From: Bacteroidales bacterium
GTDB lineage: Bacteria > Bacteroidota > Bacteroidia > Bacteroidales > VadinHA17
Assembly (NCBI GenBank): GCA_021157415.1
Contig: JAGGWN010000122.1
Location: forward strand, 1 to 64,000
Length of the DNA: 64,000 nucleotides
Reading direction: 5' to 3'
Under the pieces are notes generated by a model. It ran no database searches, had not been told where the DNA came from, and saw only the letters and a list, made by a program, of their open reading frames with translations. The translations under genes were made by a program, and so were the position numbers. Positions 35,824-45,047 of the stretch are shown piece after piece (the stretch's first letter is position 1; each line of letters opens with the position of its first letter).

Positions 35824-37014
35824 TTATTTCAGACCGGCTTGTTCGAGAATCTGATCCACGGAAACATGGACATAATCCTGTTTGGAGGCTTCTTCCGTGC
35901 CGTTGGCGTATGCTACCCACATCTCCAGGGTGGTGGCATCGTAAACAACATCCATCAGGTTTCCGCCCTCATCGGCTACAGCCCTGGACAGATCGATCAT
36001 TTTTTGCTCATTGAATTTACCATAGCCCTCTTTCAGCATTTTGAACGCCAGTGGGTTATTCATGGTATAATAAATGATATCGGGCAAGATGTTGGGGGCT
36101 ACAATATCCGAAGAGTCATTGTCTTTCCATATGTGGTACCTGATGGAATCGGGTGCGGATACCAGAACTTTGGCACCTCCCTGAGTCTCTTTATTCCCGT
36201 CACTGAAGAACAGGAAATACCTTTTTATCAGCGTGGTGTTCCTGATCGTATTCAGAACATCCTCCAGGGTCTTGTCGTCATACATCATTTTTCTAAAGAG
36301 AAAGCTGAAATGGGCCCCGTTGGTTTCATAAGGAAACTCCGAGTTAGGGGCTTCTCCCTTTTCTCCGAATACCAGGTGGTTGCTGTTCATCCCCGTATGG
36401 GAAGCGATGTATCCGGCAAAAGTGACATTTACATGGATTGCTCCGCTATCCGGAACATAGATAACGATCAGCGGGTAATCCTGCAGGTGTGCATCCATAG
36501 TGAAGTCCAGGTTTCTGAGGTGATACGTGTGTCCTGTTTCTGTGGCCTGGCCCCAAACAGCGACTCCGCTGCAGGCATATGGTGATACAACAGGTACCAT
36601 GTGTGCACGCTGGATAAGTTTCAGGTCAATCCCCGAAGCATCTGCCATGCCTTTCATCTCATCCAGTACCCGCTGGTCAATATGTGCCGAATTGATCTTC
36701 CATACCAGATCCAGCTGATCGTTGCCGAAACCTTCCGGGGCTTCTTGCAGGGCTGTCTCAAGAAAACCATTCAGACATTGGCCGATCTCCCCTTTCATAA
36801 GGGTGCCTAGTTGCTGGCCCATTTCGTATGGAGTCCCTTTGACCACAACAACCCTGATGGCATTATCCCCGGATCCTACCGTGGTTAGATAACCTTGAAA
36901 ATTATCTGTTTTATGGCAGGAAGTGAACAGCAAAAGAATGGCAACAAGCAGGGATAATCCTCTGACTCTGAAAAAAATAAAATGCTTTTTTTGATTGTTT
37001 TTCATCCGCTTCAT
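35824..37014 (-). CDS. C45-family autoproteolytic acyltransferase/amide hydrolase lipoprotein
   Basis: The protein has 396 residues with a lipoprotein signal (LLVAILLLFTSC). YACSGVAVWGQATETGHTY matches the N-terminal-nucleophile site of the C45 / acyl-CoA:6-aminopenicillanate acyltransferase family: self-cleavage before C148 would expose the catalytic Cys. HLRNLDFTMD follows, with the expected Arg/Asn/Asp. Members hydrolyse or transfer amide-linked acyl groups; relatives include acid ceramidase and bile salt hydrolase folds. It is 33 bases after the ceramidase-like gene and 11 before the esterase. Confidence 0.82.
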   Translation of the reverse strand: MKRMKNNQKKHFIFFRVRGLSLLVAILLLFTSCHKTDNFQGYLTTVGSGDNAIRVVVVKGTPYEMGQQLGTLMKGEIGQCLNGFLETALQEAPEGFGNDQLDLVWKINSAHIDQRVLDEMKGMADASGIDLKLIQRAHMVPVVSPYACSGVAVWGQATETGHTYHLRNLDFTMDAHLQDYPLIVIYVPDSGAIHVNVTFAGYIASHTGMNSNHLVFGEKGEAPNSEFPYETNGAHFSFLFRKMMYDDKTLEDVLNTIRNTTLIKRYFLFFSDGNKETQGGAKVLVSAPDSIRYHIWKDNDSSDIVAPNILPDIIYYTMNNPLAFKMLKEGYGKFNEQKMIDLSRAVADEGGNLMDVVYDATTLEMWVAYANGTEEASKQDYVHVSVDQILEQAGLK

Positions 37015-37046
37015 AAGTAAATATTAAAAAATTATGTATTTAAGAA

Positions 37047-38363
37047 CTATTTTCCGGGTGGATCGGGATAAGGACTATGCCGGATCAGATAGAGAGCTTC
37101 CCGGATAAGGATTTCTCCCGTTTTTTCTCCCAGGCTGGTACGGCTGATGTAGTCATATCTGTGGAAACTGTTGAAGTCTTCTTTGGTTAATATATACCCG
37201 AAGGCATCATTGGTTAAACCAAACAGGAAAGGATAGGGAGTGTGCATTTTCCGTTTCAGGTAATATCCTATATTGGGAAGGGCTTCACCGGGGATCGTCA
37301 GAATCTGTGCTGTCCCCACGTTCAAAAGGTTCATTCTGGTGTTGACGCTGTCCGAACGGGTGGATTTCAGTCCAAGCGGGGAATGAGAAAGGATAAAACG
37401 CATAATATCGGAATCTACCGGGAACTTAATGACCCTGGAGGTGCAGTATAAACCGGGCTCGCTCTGTACAGGTGCCTTATTAATGATACGTAAAGCTTCA
37501 TCGGCCAGAAGGCTGCCTATTCTTTTACATTCAGCCCAGTCGTTGGCTTCTTTTCCGCCGGGAAGTCTGTTATCTGCCGTAACCATACCTCCCTGTGCAC
37601 TGTTCATGAAAATTCCAATGCCCCCTCCTCTCTGCGCAATCCGGTCATACAACGGACCGATAAGATCAGGACTGAGAATGCCTTGATGGGGGCCGATAAT
37701 TTCGGGATGAATGGCATAGTTTACCAGGGTGAACAACGTTTTTCCCTGGTTTTTCCCCACCCTGGAAATACCCTGTATTACCCCACAACGAGGATCATAT
37801 AGTTTGGGAGCATAATAGTTGTAAGCGATCTTTCCCTGTGCTTCTTCCACATTTATTTTCAAATCTACCGGCTGGAGGGTTGCCAGCGCTTCATGGACAG
37901 CATCTGCGATCTGATGCACACACCAGTCCAGATATTTCAGATCGGCACCGCTATTCCCGTTTTCATCCGGGAAACCATAAGCATCCGGAGCACTGTGAGT
38001 GTGGGTGGCTCCAATCAGTATGTTTTCAGGAGGAATTTCTTTGATCAGAGCACGGGACTTGTCTCCCAGTGCGGCCGGCCATCCAAGATTGTCTATGCTG
38101 ACAATGGCAATTCTTGTATTTCCTTTCTCAAAAACCAACGCACGGGTATATAAATCCCCCATTTTTTTGGTGACAGGTTCAGGTTTACCTATCCCACCCG
38201 ATACCGGCAATAACGGATCAGGGGTTATGATCCGGACGGCAATGCCTGCCTTGAAAACCTGGGCATGAGTACTGGTTATCCCCCAAAAAGAAAAAGCAAA
38301 CAGAAAAAAATATACGATTCCAACTTGTAGAATATTAATAATTTTTTCAAGAATTTTAACCAT
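37047..38363 (-). CDS. Neutral/alkaline ceramidase-like protein, N-terminal domain only
   Basis: This 438-residue exported protein (signal to about THAQ) has FKAGIAVRIITP, IAIVSIDNLGW, LIGATHTHSAPDAYG (H121, H123, S124) and LVNYAIHPEIIG (H218), the zinc-site pattern of the neutral/alkaline non-lysosomal ceramidase domain. Full ceramidases are usually longer than 600 residues with a C-terminal Ig-like domain, which is missing here. Many bacterial proteins with this domain alone are of unknown activity. It is the first gene of a three-gene unit with a C45 acylase and an esterase, and is divergent from the second SusC. Confidence 0.85.
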   Translation of the reverse strand: MVKILEKIINILQVGIVYFFLFAFSFWGITSTHAQVFKAGIAVRIITPDPLLPVSGGIGKPEPVTKKMGDLYTRALVFEKGNTRIAIVSIDNLGWPAALGDKSRALIKEIPPENILIGATHTHSAPDAYGFPDENGNSGADLKYLDWCVHQIADAVHEALATLQPVDLKINVEEAQGKIAYNYYAPKLYDPRCGVIQGISRVGKNQGKTLFTLVNYAIHPEIIGPHQGILSPDLIGPLYDRIAQRGGGIGIFMNSAQGGMVTADNRLPGGKEANDWAECKRIGSLLADEALRIINKAPVQSEPGLYCTSRVIKFPVDSDIMRFILSHSPLGLKSTRSDSVNTRMNLLNVGTAQILTIPGEALPNIGYYLKRKMHTPYPFLFGLTNDAFGYILTKEDFNSFHRYDYISRTSLGEKTGEILIREALYLIRHSPYPDPPGK

Positions 38364-38454
38364 TACTAAGTGTTGTTATAATTATTGATTCATAGTTTGT
38401 TAAAAATTAATGTAAAGTTATCAAAATTTCTGAAAAAATAATTTATTTTTATAG

Positions 38455-38462
38455 TATATTTG
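38455..38462 (+). promoter_or_regulatory. -7 promoter box of SusC/SusD pair 2
   Basis: TATATTTG is an exact TAnnTTTG box, 54 bases before the ATG at 38517 in the divergent gap between the ceramidase-like and SusC genes. The -33 region is AT-rich with no TTTG, which fits an activator-dependent promoter. Confidence 0.5.
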
Positions 38463-38481
38463 AGAAAGATATTTATTGTAC

Positions 38482-38505
38482 TTTATTAACCGAACCTTAA
38501 ACTTA
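38482..38505 (+). promoter_or_regulatory. Conserved leader block before susC-like gene 2
   Basis: TTATTAACCGAACCTTAAA matches the block before the first susC-like gene (14864-14886) in 16 or so positions. It falls in the 5' UTR expected from the box at 38455. Confidence 0.4.
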
Positions 38506-38516
38506 ACTTATTTATC

Positions 38517-41500
38517 ATGAAACATGAATGTTTTTACAGAAGGTTTTCAGGGTATTTGATCCGGATCTTTTTGTTTGCGGTTTTTTTCATGGCGATGGGG
38601 TCATGGGACCATGCTTTTGCCGCAAATGAAGAAGGTTTTGTTCGTACCCATGATGTTTTACAGCAAAGCTTTCAGGTTACCGGAACGGTTACTTCGGAGG
38701 TGGATGGAAAAAGTCTGCCCGGTGTCACCATTCTGATCAAAGGAACCCAGCAGGGAACGGTGACCGATGCAAACGGGAGATATACTCTTACCGTTCCCGG
38801 CGAAAATACCACCCTGATTTTTTCATTTGTCGGTTATGAGACCACGGAGATTGAGGTCGGAAACAAAAGGGTGATTGATGTGGTGCTCAGGGAAAGTGTA
38901 AAAAGCATAGAGGAGGTTGTGGTAACGGCACTGGGCATAACCCGTCAGGAAAAATCCCTGGGTTTTTCCGTGGGAAAGGTGGAAGGGAATGAACTGACCA
39001 AGGTGGTGCAGGAGAATGTTGTTAATTCGCTGGCCGGTAAAGTGGCAGGGGTTACCATTAACTCTACCGGAGGAACAGGCTCGTCGGTGAGTATGGTGAT
39101 CCGGGGGGCCACCTCGTTAAGCAGCGACAACCAACCTCTGTTTGTAGTGAATGGGGTGCCCATTATCAATGGATTGAATAACACTTCGCAAATAGGGGAC
39201 AGGAATATCGTTGATTACGGGAATGCTATCTCCGACCTTAGTCCCGACGATATTGAAAGCATATCCATTCTGAAAGGCCCCAGCGCTGCAGCACTGTACG
39301 GTTCCAGAGCCGGAAACGGCGTGGTGTTGATTACCACAAAAAGAGGGAAAAAGAGCAAAGGCGTGACTGTGTCCATCAGCTCCAATACCGTTTTTGATCA
39401 GCCTTACCGGTATTTTGAGACACAGAAACATTTTGCTTCGGGATATTTCTCTTTTACCCCGGATGATCTCCCTCCCGGAACGATTATGTCTATTGACCCG
39501 GCACAGGCTGCCGGTGCCGGTCCCGAATGCGACAAAGGTTATTTTGCCATTCAATGGCATAGCCCGCTGGATGCCAACGGAAATAAAATTCCTATTCCGC
39601 TGGTTTCCTATCCTGATAACGTCGCCAATTTTGTACAGACAGGGATCACCTCGACCAACGGGATCTCTGTGTCCAATAATACGGATGTGATCAATTACCG
39701 TCTGGGGGTTTCCAATATGAGTAACCGAGGGGTGGTGCCCGGTTCGGATTTGTACAGAAACAATTTATCCATTGGTTCGGACGTCAGGGCCAGTAAAGAC
39801 CTCACCATAACGACAAATATTAATATTACCAACTCGTGGTCTAACAATCGTCCGGCCAGCAATCGCGGGACCAATCCGTTGGAATGGGCTTACAAGATCC
39901 CTATCAATATCCCCATTAGTGAATTGAAGCAATACTGGGAACCCGGCAAGGAAGGCATTCAACAACGAACACCCGCCAACGGTCTTTATAACAATCCGTA
40001 CTTTCTGGCCTATGAGGTGGATAATAGTTTTAACCGGAATCGTATGTTCGGTAACCTGAAGTTTGAGTGGCAGGTGTTGCCGGTACTCTCTTTACGTGCC
40101 CGCTATTCTTTGGATACCTACACTGAAAAACGGGAAACGAAAATTGCACCCAGCTATACCAAAGAACCCAATAACGGAGCATACGGGATAGTAAACATAC
40201 AAAATTATGAAAGAAACGCCGATTTTCTGGCTACTTTCAACAAACAGTTCAATAAGTTTGGTGTTTCGGTATCGGCCGGTGGCAATACCCTGTATCAGAA
40301 AGGAGTCTCAGTACGCAATGCTTCAAAACCTTCGGCAGGGTTGGTGGTACCGAATGTGTACAATCTCAGAAATATCAAGTCGGGTGCTCTGGATTATTCC
40401 AGCGGTTTGAGCCAGAAAGCCATATACAGTGTGTATGGTACGGCCAATCTGTCGTTTAACGATATGATATATATGGATCTGACCGCCCGGAACGACTGGT
40501 CGAGTACACTGCCGAAAGAGAGCAGATCGTATTTCTATCCTTCGGCTTCCTTAAGCCTGCTTTTGAATCAGATGTTACATATGGGAGATATGATTGATCT
40601 GTTCAAGCTCAGGGGGGGCTGGGCTATGGTCGGGAACGATGCCGGCCCTTATCAACTGTATCCGACTTATTACGATGCGGGACAATGGGGCGACGCTACC
40701 CGTCTGGCCAAACCCGGAACCCTCCTTACCCCCCACCTCAAACCGGAACAGGCTACTTCCTGGGAGTTAGGTACGGAGGTGCGGTTGTTTGGCGACAAAT
40801 TGCGACTGGACGGAACCTATTACGAAGTGGACAATAAAAACCAGATCATTAGGAACATTCCTATCGCTACTTCAACGGGTTTTAGTAGCGTGAATATTAA
40901 TGCAGGCTTGGTGGAAAGCAAAGGCTGGGAACTGTTGATAGGAGGGACGCCTGTCAGAAATAAAGACTTCGTCTGGGACATCAATGCTAACTTCTCAAGA
41001 AACCGTACCCGGCTTACCAAAATAGCTCCGGGTATCGACCTGATCAAATTCTGGAGCGATGCCAAAGGAGGTGCCTGGGCGTATGAGGGCGATCTTATCG
41101 GCGATCTGTATGATGCACAGGTGGTTACCGTAACAGATGAAAATTCCCCCTACTACGGCTATCCCATCGTCGGAGGAGGAGATATGGAGTGGCAGGAAAT
41201 CAAGGTGGAAAAGGTGAGAAATAAAATCGGTAATTATAACCCTGATGTTCTGATCGGTTTGCAAACATCGGTTACTTATAAAGGGATTTCCCTGAGTATG
41301 ACGTTCGACTGGAGAATGGGCGGTCAGTTTGTTTCGCAGACATACCGTTATATGGCCGAAGACGCCAATGCCGAAGACTGGATACAAAAGGCGATCAATC
41401 CGGGAGGTCGTACAGGGAAGGAGCTGAGGGACTGGCTGGTGGCAAATCAGGATAAGTATATTAGAAACGGTTTCCATGTAGTGGGTGGTCCCGCCGAAGA

Positions 41501-41933
41501 TATGGGCGGATTCCCTGAAAACTGGAGCGGCCTCACCGTCCATGACGGTTATTTTATTCCGGGGGTGAGACAAAATGATGACGGTACCTATTCGGAGAAC
41601 CTGGGGGAAGAAGGGACGATCCTCATGCCTTTTGTTGTAAGTTATCCCTGGGGCTTTATGAGCCCTTCCACGTTTGATGCCGATTTTATCAAACTAAGAG
41701 AAATATCATTGGGATATCATCTGCCGAAAAGATTTGTGAATAAACTGAATATGCGTGATCTGTTCGTCTCTGTTTACAGCAGAAACATCATGCTATGGAC
41801 CAAATCAAAAATCGGAATTGATCCTGAAAGAGCCTTTCAGGCAGAATCCGGAAGCTTTAAACAGGGCATTGAAAGATACAATGTGGAACCCTGGGTGTTG
41901 CCTGTCGGATTTAAAGTAAACCTTACCTTTTAA
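38517..41933 (+). CDS. SusC/RagA family TonB-dependent outer-membrane transporter (pair 2)
   Basis: The protein has 1138 residues. A signal peptide (about 1-35, ending DHAFA) is followed by a ~17-residue linker and a carboxypeptidase-regulatory-like domain (VTGTVTSEVDGKSLPGVTI), plug (SLAGKVAGVTIN, SMVIRGATSLSSDNQ, ISILKGPSAAALYGSRA) and a beta barrel ending KVNLTF. It resembles SusC 1 closely through the barrel (TKIAPSYTKEPN, RGGWAMVGND, FDADFIKLREISL), so the two pairs likely arose by duplication and import related glycans. The SusD partner begins 26 bases downstream. Confidence 0.96.
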   Translation: MKHECFYRRFSGYLIRIFLFAVFFMAMGSWDHAFAANEEGFVRTHDVLQQSFQVTGTVTSEVDGKSLPGVTILIKGTQQGTVTDANGRYTLTVPGENTTLIFSFVGYETTEIEVGNKRVIDVVLRESVKSIEEVVVTALGITRQEKSLGFSVGKVEGNELTKVVQENVVNSLAGKVAGVTINSTGGTGSSVSMVIRGATSLSSDNQPLFVVNGVPIINGLNNTSQIGDRNIVDYGNAISDLSPDDIESISILKGPSAAALYGSRAGNGVVLITTKRGKKSKGVTVSISSNTVFDQPYRYFETQKHFASGYFSFTPDDLPPGTIMSIDPAQAAGAGPECDKGYFAIQWHSPLDANGNKIPIPLVSYPDNVANFVQTGITSTNGISVSNNTDVINYRLGVSNMSNRGVVPGSDLYRNNLSIGSDVRASKDLTITTNINITNSWSNNRPASNRGTNPLEWAYKIPINIPISELKQYWEPGKEGIQQRTPANGLYNNPYFLAYEVDNSFNRNRMFGNLKFEWQVLPVLSLRARYSLDTYTEKRETKIAPSYTKEPNNGAYGIVNIQNYERNADFLATFNKQFNKFGVSVSAGGNTLYQKGVSVRNASKPSAGLVVPNVYNLRNIKSGALDYSSGLSQKAIYSVYGTANLSFNDMIYMDLTARNDWSSTLPKESRSYFYPSASLSLLLNQMLHMGDMIDLFKLRGGWAMVGNDAGPYQLYPTYYDAGQWGDATRLAKPGTLLTPHLKPEQATSWELGTEVRLFGDKLRLDGTYYEVDNKNQIIRNIPIATSTGFSSVNINAGLVESKGWELLIGGTPVRNKDFVWDINANFSRNRTRLTKIAPGIDLIKFWSDAKGGAWAYEGDLIGDLYDAQVVTVTDENSPYYGYPIVGGGDMEWQEIKVEKVRNKIGNYNPDVLIGLQTSVTYKGISLSMTFDWRMGGQFVSQTYRYMAEDANAEDWIQKAINPGGRTGKELRDWLVANQDKYIRNGFHVVGGPAEDMGGFPENWSGLTVHDGYFIPGVRQNDDGTYSENLGEEGTILMPFVVSYPWGFMSPSTFDADFIKLREISLGYHLPKRFVNKLNMRDLFVSVYSRNIMLWTKSKIGIDPERAFQAESGSFKQGIERYNVEPWVLPVGFKVNLTF

Positions 41934-41959
41934 ATAAAAAAATTAAAATCTATACTGTC

Positions 41960-43627
41960 ATGTATTCAAACAGAAACAAACTGGTTATCCTTGTGATATT
42001 GATCTCAGGTCTTCTTTTTTCCTGTCAGGATCTGGATGAACTGAATATCAACCCAAACGGGGTAGATCCTACTATCGCTCATCCAAACCTGTTGATGAGC
42101 ACAGTTATTTCCAGCATGGGGCAAACGGTGGTGAATCTTGGATTCGGAGACATTGCCGGGGTCATGCAACATACCCAGAAAGACGGATGGTCGGGCTCCC
42201 ACAATGATTATGACTGGACACCCAATCAGGACTGGGAATCTTTTTACGGAATACTCCGGAACGAAGAAGCCATGTATCATAAAGCCAAGGAAATGGGTCT
42301 GGTATTTCACCAGGGCGTGGCGCTGATTATGAAAGCCTATGCTTACGGTATGATCACGGATCTGTGGGGCGATGCTCCCTATACCTATGCCTTGAAAGGT
42401 GAAGAAGGAGGCGAGGATAATATATGTCCTCCCTATGATGCTCAAGCTGATATCTATGGCGCAATCCTGACTGACCTGGACACGGCCAACAGCCTGCTTT
42501 CCAAAAAAACAAGCGAATATGACGGGATTGATCCTGTGCAGGATGTCCTTTACAAGGGGAAGGTGGAAAACTGGCGTAGATTTGCCAATTCACTGGCTTT
42601 ACGTTATTACATGCGCCTGTCCGAAAAAGATCCTGCTACGGCACAGGCAGGTATCGAGAAGATCGTAGGCAATCCGGATACCTATCCGTTGATACTGGAT
42701 GCGAATGACGACGCCAATATGGATTATCCCGGTACCAATGCATCGGATTCCTGGCCCTCCAATGCCGTATTCAGCCAGTTGAAACAAGGTTCTTACATGC
42801 GTCTTAAGATGTGTTCTACCCTGGTTGACACCCTGGAGGCGCTGGGTGATCCGAGGCTGCCACTGTGGGCCAACAAAATAGATATTCCTATCGTAGTGGA
42901 TTCCGCCAACGCAGATACAACGAGAGATGAAATTGTGGACGGTATCCGGTATGTGGGAAGATACATTGCTTTTAAGTATGACAGCACCTACGGGTATTCC
43001 GTGGATCAGGATCCCAATTATGTGGGGATGCCTCCTTCCTGGTCCGTCATGCCTCAGGCATATAACCTGAACCCGAATCTGGAACAGGCCCCGCATAACC
43101 CTCATGTTTCCCATTTGAATGACCGGTATAAAAATGCTTCCGGACCCCTGTTGAAATCACGGATGATGACTGCTGCCGAAGTGCATTTTATCATCGCCGA
43201 GGCTGCACTCAGGGGATGGACAACAGAGGATGCCAGAGAGCATTATGAAGCCGGTGTCAGGGCCTCGCTGAAAGCCTGGGGTGTTGTAGGGGATTATGGT
43301 GATTATATTACCCATCCGGGGGTGGTTTTTGACGGCACCATCCAACAGGTTCTGGAACAGAAATGGATCGCCAGCTGGACAGCTGCAACAGAAGCCTGGT
43401 TTGACTATCGCCGTACCGGATATCCTGCCCTCAAGGCTGGTCCTCATGCCAAGAGACAAGCACTGCCCTTGCGTTTCTATTATTCGGTGAAGGAACTGGA
43501 TTTTAACTCGGACAACTGCCGTGCTGCCATTGATAAACTGGTGGAAACACCTTATACGGCACCGGATGACCTGAACAGTGCCTGGTCGAAGATGTGGGTG
43601 CTCCAGGGAACCGGCAAACCCTATTAA
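41960..43627 (+). CDS. SusD/RagB family glycan-binding lipoprotein (pair 2)
   Basis: The protein has 555 residues with a lipoprotein signal (LVILISGLLFSC). LDELNINPNGVDPTIAHPN, GMITDLWGDAPYTYAL and ASWTAATEAWFDYRRTGYP align with SusD 1, and both end WVLQGTGKPY or WLLQGTGKPY. The central part (about 300-370, with IVVDSANADTTRDEI) is the least similar and probably forms part of the glycan-binding face. Confidence 0.95.
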   Translation: MYSNRNKLVILVILISGLLFSCQDLDELNINPNGVDPTIAHPNLLMSTVISSMGQTVVNLGFGDIAGVMQHTQKDGWSGSHNDYDWTPNQDWESFYGILRNEEAMYHKAKEMGLVFHQGVALIMKAYAYGMITDLWGDAPYTYALKGEEGGEDNICPPYDAQADIYGAILTDLDTANSLLSKKTSEYDGIDPVQDVLYKGKVENWRRFANSLALRYYMRLSEKDPATAQAGIEKIVGNPDTYPLILDANDDANMDYPGTNASDSWPSNAVFSQLKQGSYMRLKMCSTLVDTLEALGDPRLPLWANKIDIPIVVDSANADTTRDEIVDGIRYVGRYIAFKYDSTYGYSVDQDPNYVGMPPSWSVMPQAYNLNPNLEQAPHNPHVSHLNDRYKNASGPLLKSRMMTAAEVHFIIAEAALRGWTTEDAREHYEAGVRASLKAWGVVGDYGDYITHPGVVFDGTIQQVLEQKWIASWTAATEAWFDYRRTGYPALKAGPHAKRQALPLRFYYSVKELDFNSDNCRAAIDKLVETPYTAPDDLNSAWSKMWVLQGTGKPY

Positions 43628-43658
43628 AAAAAAGGTGTGGAAACACACCTTTTTTTGT
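43626..43658 (+). terminator. Hairpin terminator after SusD 2
   Basis: AAAAAAAAGGTGTG-GAAA-CACACCTTTTTTT immediately follows (and overlaps) the stop codon. It is the counterpart of the terminator after SusD 1. Confidence 0.85.
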
Positions 43659-43952
43659 AAAAAGAAATAAGAATCCCCCCTCGCTGACTCGCTGAAGCTA
43701 CGGTGGACACAGTCACTTCTTTGTCTTATAAACGAGGAGGACAAAAAAAATAAACCCAGATTATGCAATAGAAAATTCCATTGCTTCATTGACGAAGGAA
43801 ATCATAGCATTCCATCAAAATGGAATGTAAGATTTTCTTGTCAGGGTTAACCCAATACAGCCTTCGGCTTATGCGCAATAGAACCATTTACAATAACTCT
43901 ATTGCGCAATTTGTAATAAAATTACCCGGTGTGAGAGAACTTGGTGTATCCC
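43659..43952. repeat. Convergent gap rich in inverted repeats
   Basis: No gene is visible between the two converging genes. It has a hairpin CATTCCAT-CAAA-ATGGAATG (43808-43827) and an 11-base inverted repeat TGCGCAATAGA / TCTATTGCGCA (43872-43882 and 43898-43908). A related ATTATGCAATAGAA lies at about 43761. The first part (CGCTGACTCGCTGAAGCTACGGTGGACA) looks like a decayed intergenic repeat. A degenerate non-autonomous element is possible. Confidence 0.55.
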
Positions 43953-44996
43953 TTATTCTCCTGTATAGGCTTTAAAAATATTGTTTAGTTCTTCGGAAGT
44001 CACCGGGCCGGATTTTATCAGGACTCTATATTTGAAGGTTACCGATTTTCCGGGGGGCAGGGTCAGGTTCATCTCTTCTTTCCCTTTACTGAATACTTTC
44101 TGTCCCAGAGGATTAACGGCAAAAAGACCATAGCCGCGGGCGTGCCAGTAGGCAGGATAGCCCGGATTGCCCGGATGATCGAAGATGGTGATGCTGACAT
44201 CTTCACCGTTGATCTTTCCCGACAGGGATACCCACCTGGCACGCTTGCCCCAGGCGTCCTTCCCTGTAATCCCTTCACTGGTCAGATAATTTCCGGTAAC
44301 ACCTGTGTTATCCAGTTTTTTTACCTTGGTTTTATTGCCGTGGGCATCGGTCAGGGTCACCGGTTGGTCGCTGGGCAGCTCTAGAGCACGGTTTACACGG
44401 ATGCCCATCATCCCCTCCTTGGTATCGTAAAAGACTACGGTATCTTCCTGTGCCGTCAGGGTGGTGACACGGTCAATGGTACGGCTGTCTTTGCCTGCTT
44501 CGAACACAAGCACCGTGTGCTCTTTCAGGACAGGAACATCCTGTGCATTCAGCCAGTCAGCAGAATATTCAAGTTCGCCGCGACCCTTCCCGCTCTGTGT
44601 TTTGAGTATTTTTACATTACGGATCCATCCCAGTTTATCATGAAGCTCCGGAGGCATGGCTGACGAGTTGCCCCAGAAATCGATATGGTTGACATCCCCA
44701 TAAGTAAACCACATACCGATATGGTGAGGATGATCGGAACGTTCTCCGGGCCGCGGTTCCAGAGGGAAGCCCCGCGTAATTACCGATCCCCCGGATGAAA
44801 TAACCGGATACAATACCGGTTTGGTCAGGTCGGGGATCGTGTCTGTGTAGAGAAAAGAGGTCAAGGGTTTCCCGTCAACCGTTATGTCCACCCGCTGACT
44901 GTCTTTGACGGGAACAACCTGTACTTCGTTTTTTGAACAGCCTCCCAGAAGCAGGCTGAAAGGCAATAAAACAAGAAAAAAATATTTTTGCTTCAT
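43953..44996 (-). CDS. PmoA-like DUF6807 family lipoprotein
   Basis: This 347-residue lipoprotein (LLLGGCSKN) has FLYTDTIPDLTKPVLYPV near the N-terminus and RSDHPHHIGMWFTYGDVNHIDFWG, the hallmark His-rich block of the PmoA-like/DUF6807 family, then EHTVLVFEAGKDSRTIDR and a FDHPGNPGYPAYWHARGYG block. The family is a beta-sandwich of unknown reaction that often sits beside Gfo/Idh oxidoreductases and DUF1080 proteins, as here. A role in sugar oxidation or epimer handling is inferred only from that association. Confidence 0.85.
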   Translation of the reverse strand: MKQKYFFLVLLPFSLLLGGCSKNEVQVVPVKDSQRVDITVDGKPLTSFLYTDTIPDLTKPVLYPVISSGGSVITRGFPLEPRPGERSDHPHHIGMWFTYGDVNHIDFWGNSSAMPPELHDKLGWIRNVKILKTQSGKGRGELEYSADWLNAQDVPVLKEHTVLVFEAGKDSRTIDRVTTLTAQEDTVVFYDTKEGMMGIRVNRALELPSDQPVTLTDAHGNKTKVKKLDNTGVTGNYLTSEGITGKDAWGKRARWVSLSGKINGEDVSITIFDHPGNPGYPAYWHARGYGLFAVNPLGQKVFSKGKEEMNLTLPPGKSVTFKYRVLIKSGPVTSEELNNIFKAYTGE

Positions 44997-45047
44997 GGTG
45001 TTTTGATTTTAGTCTGTGATGAACTTATTGATCGGTGTGAAAGCATA

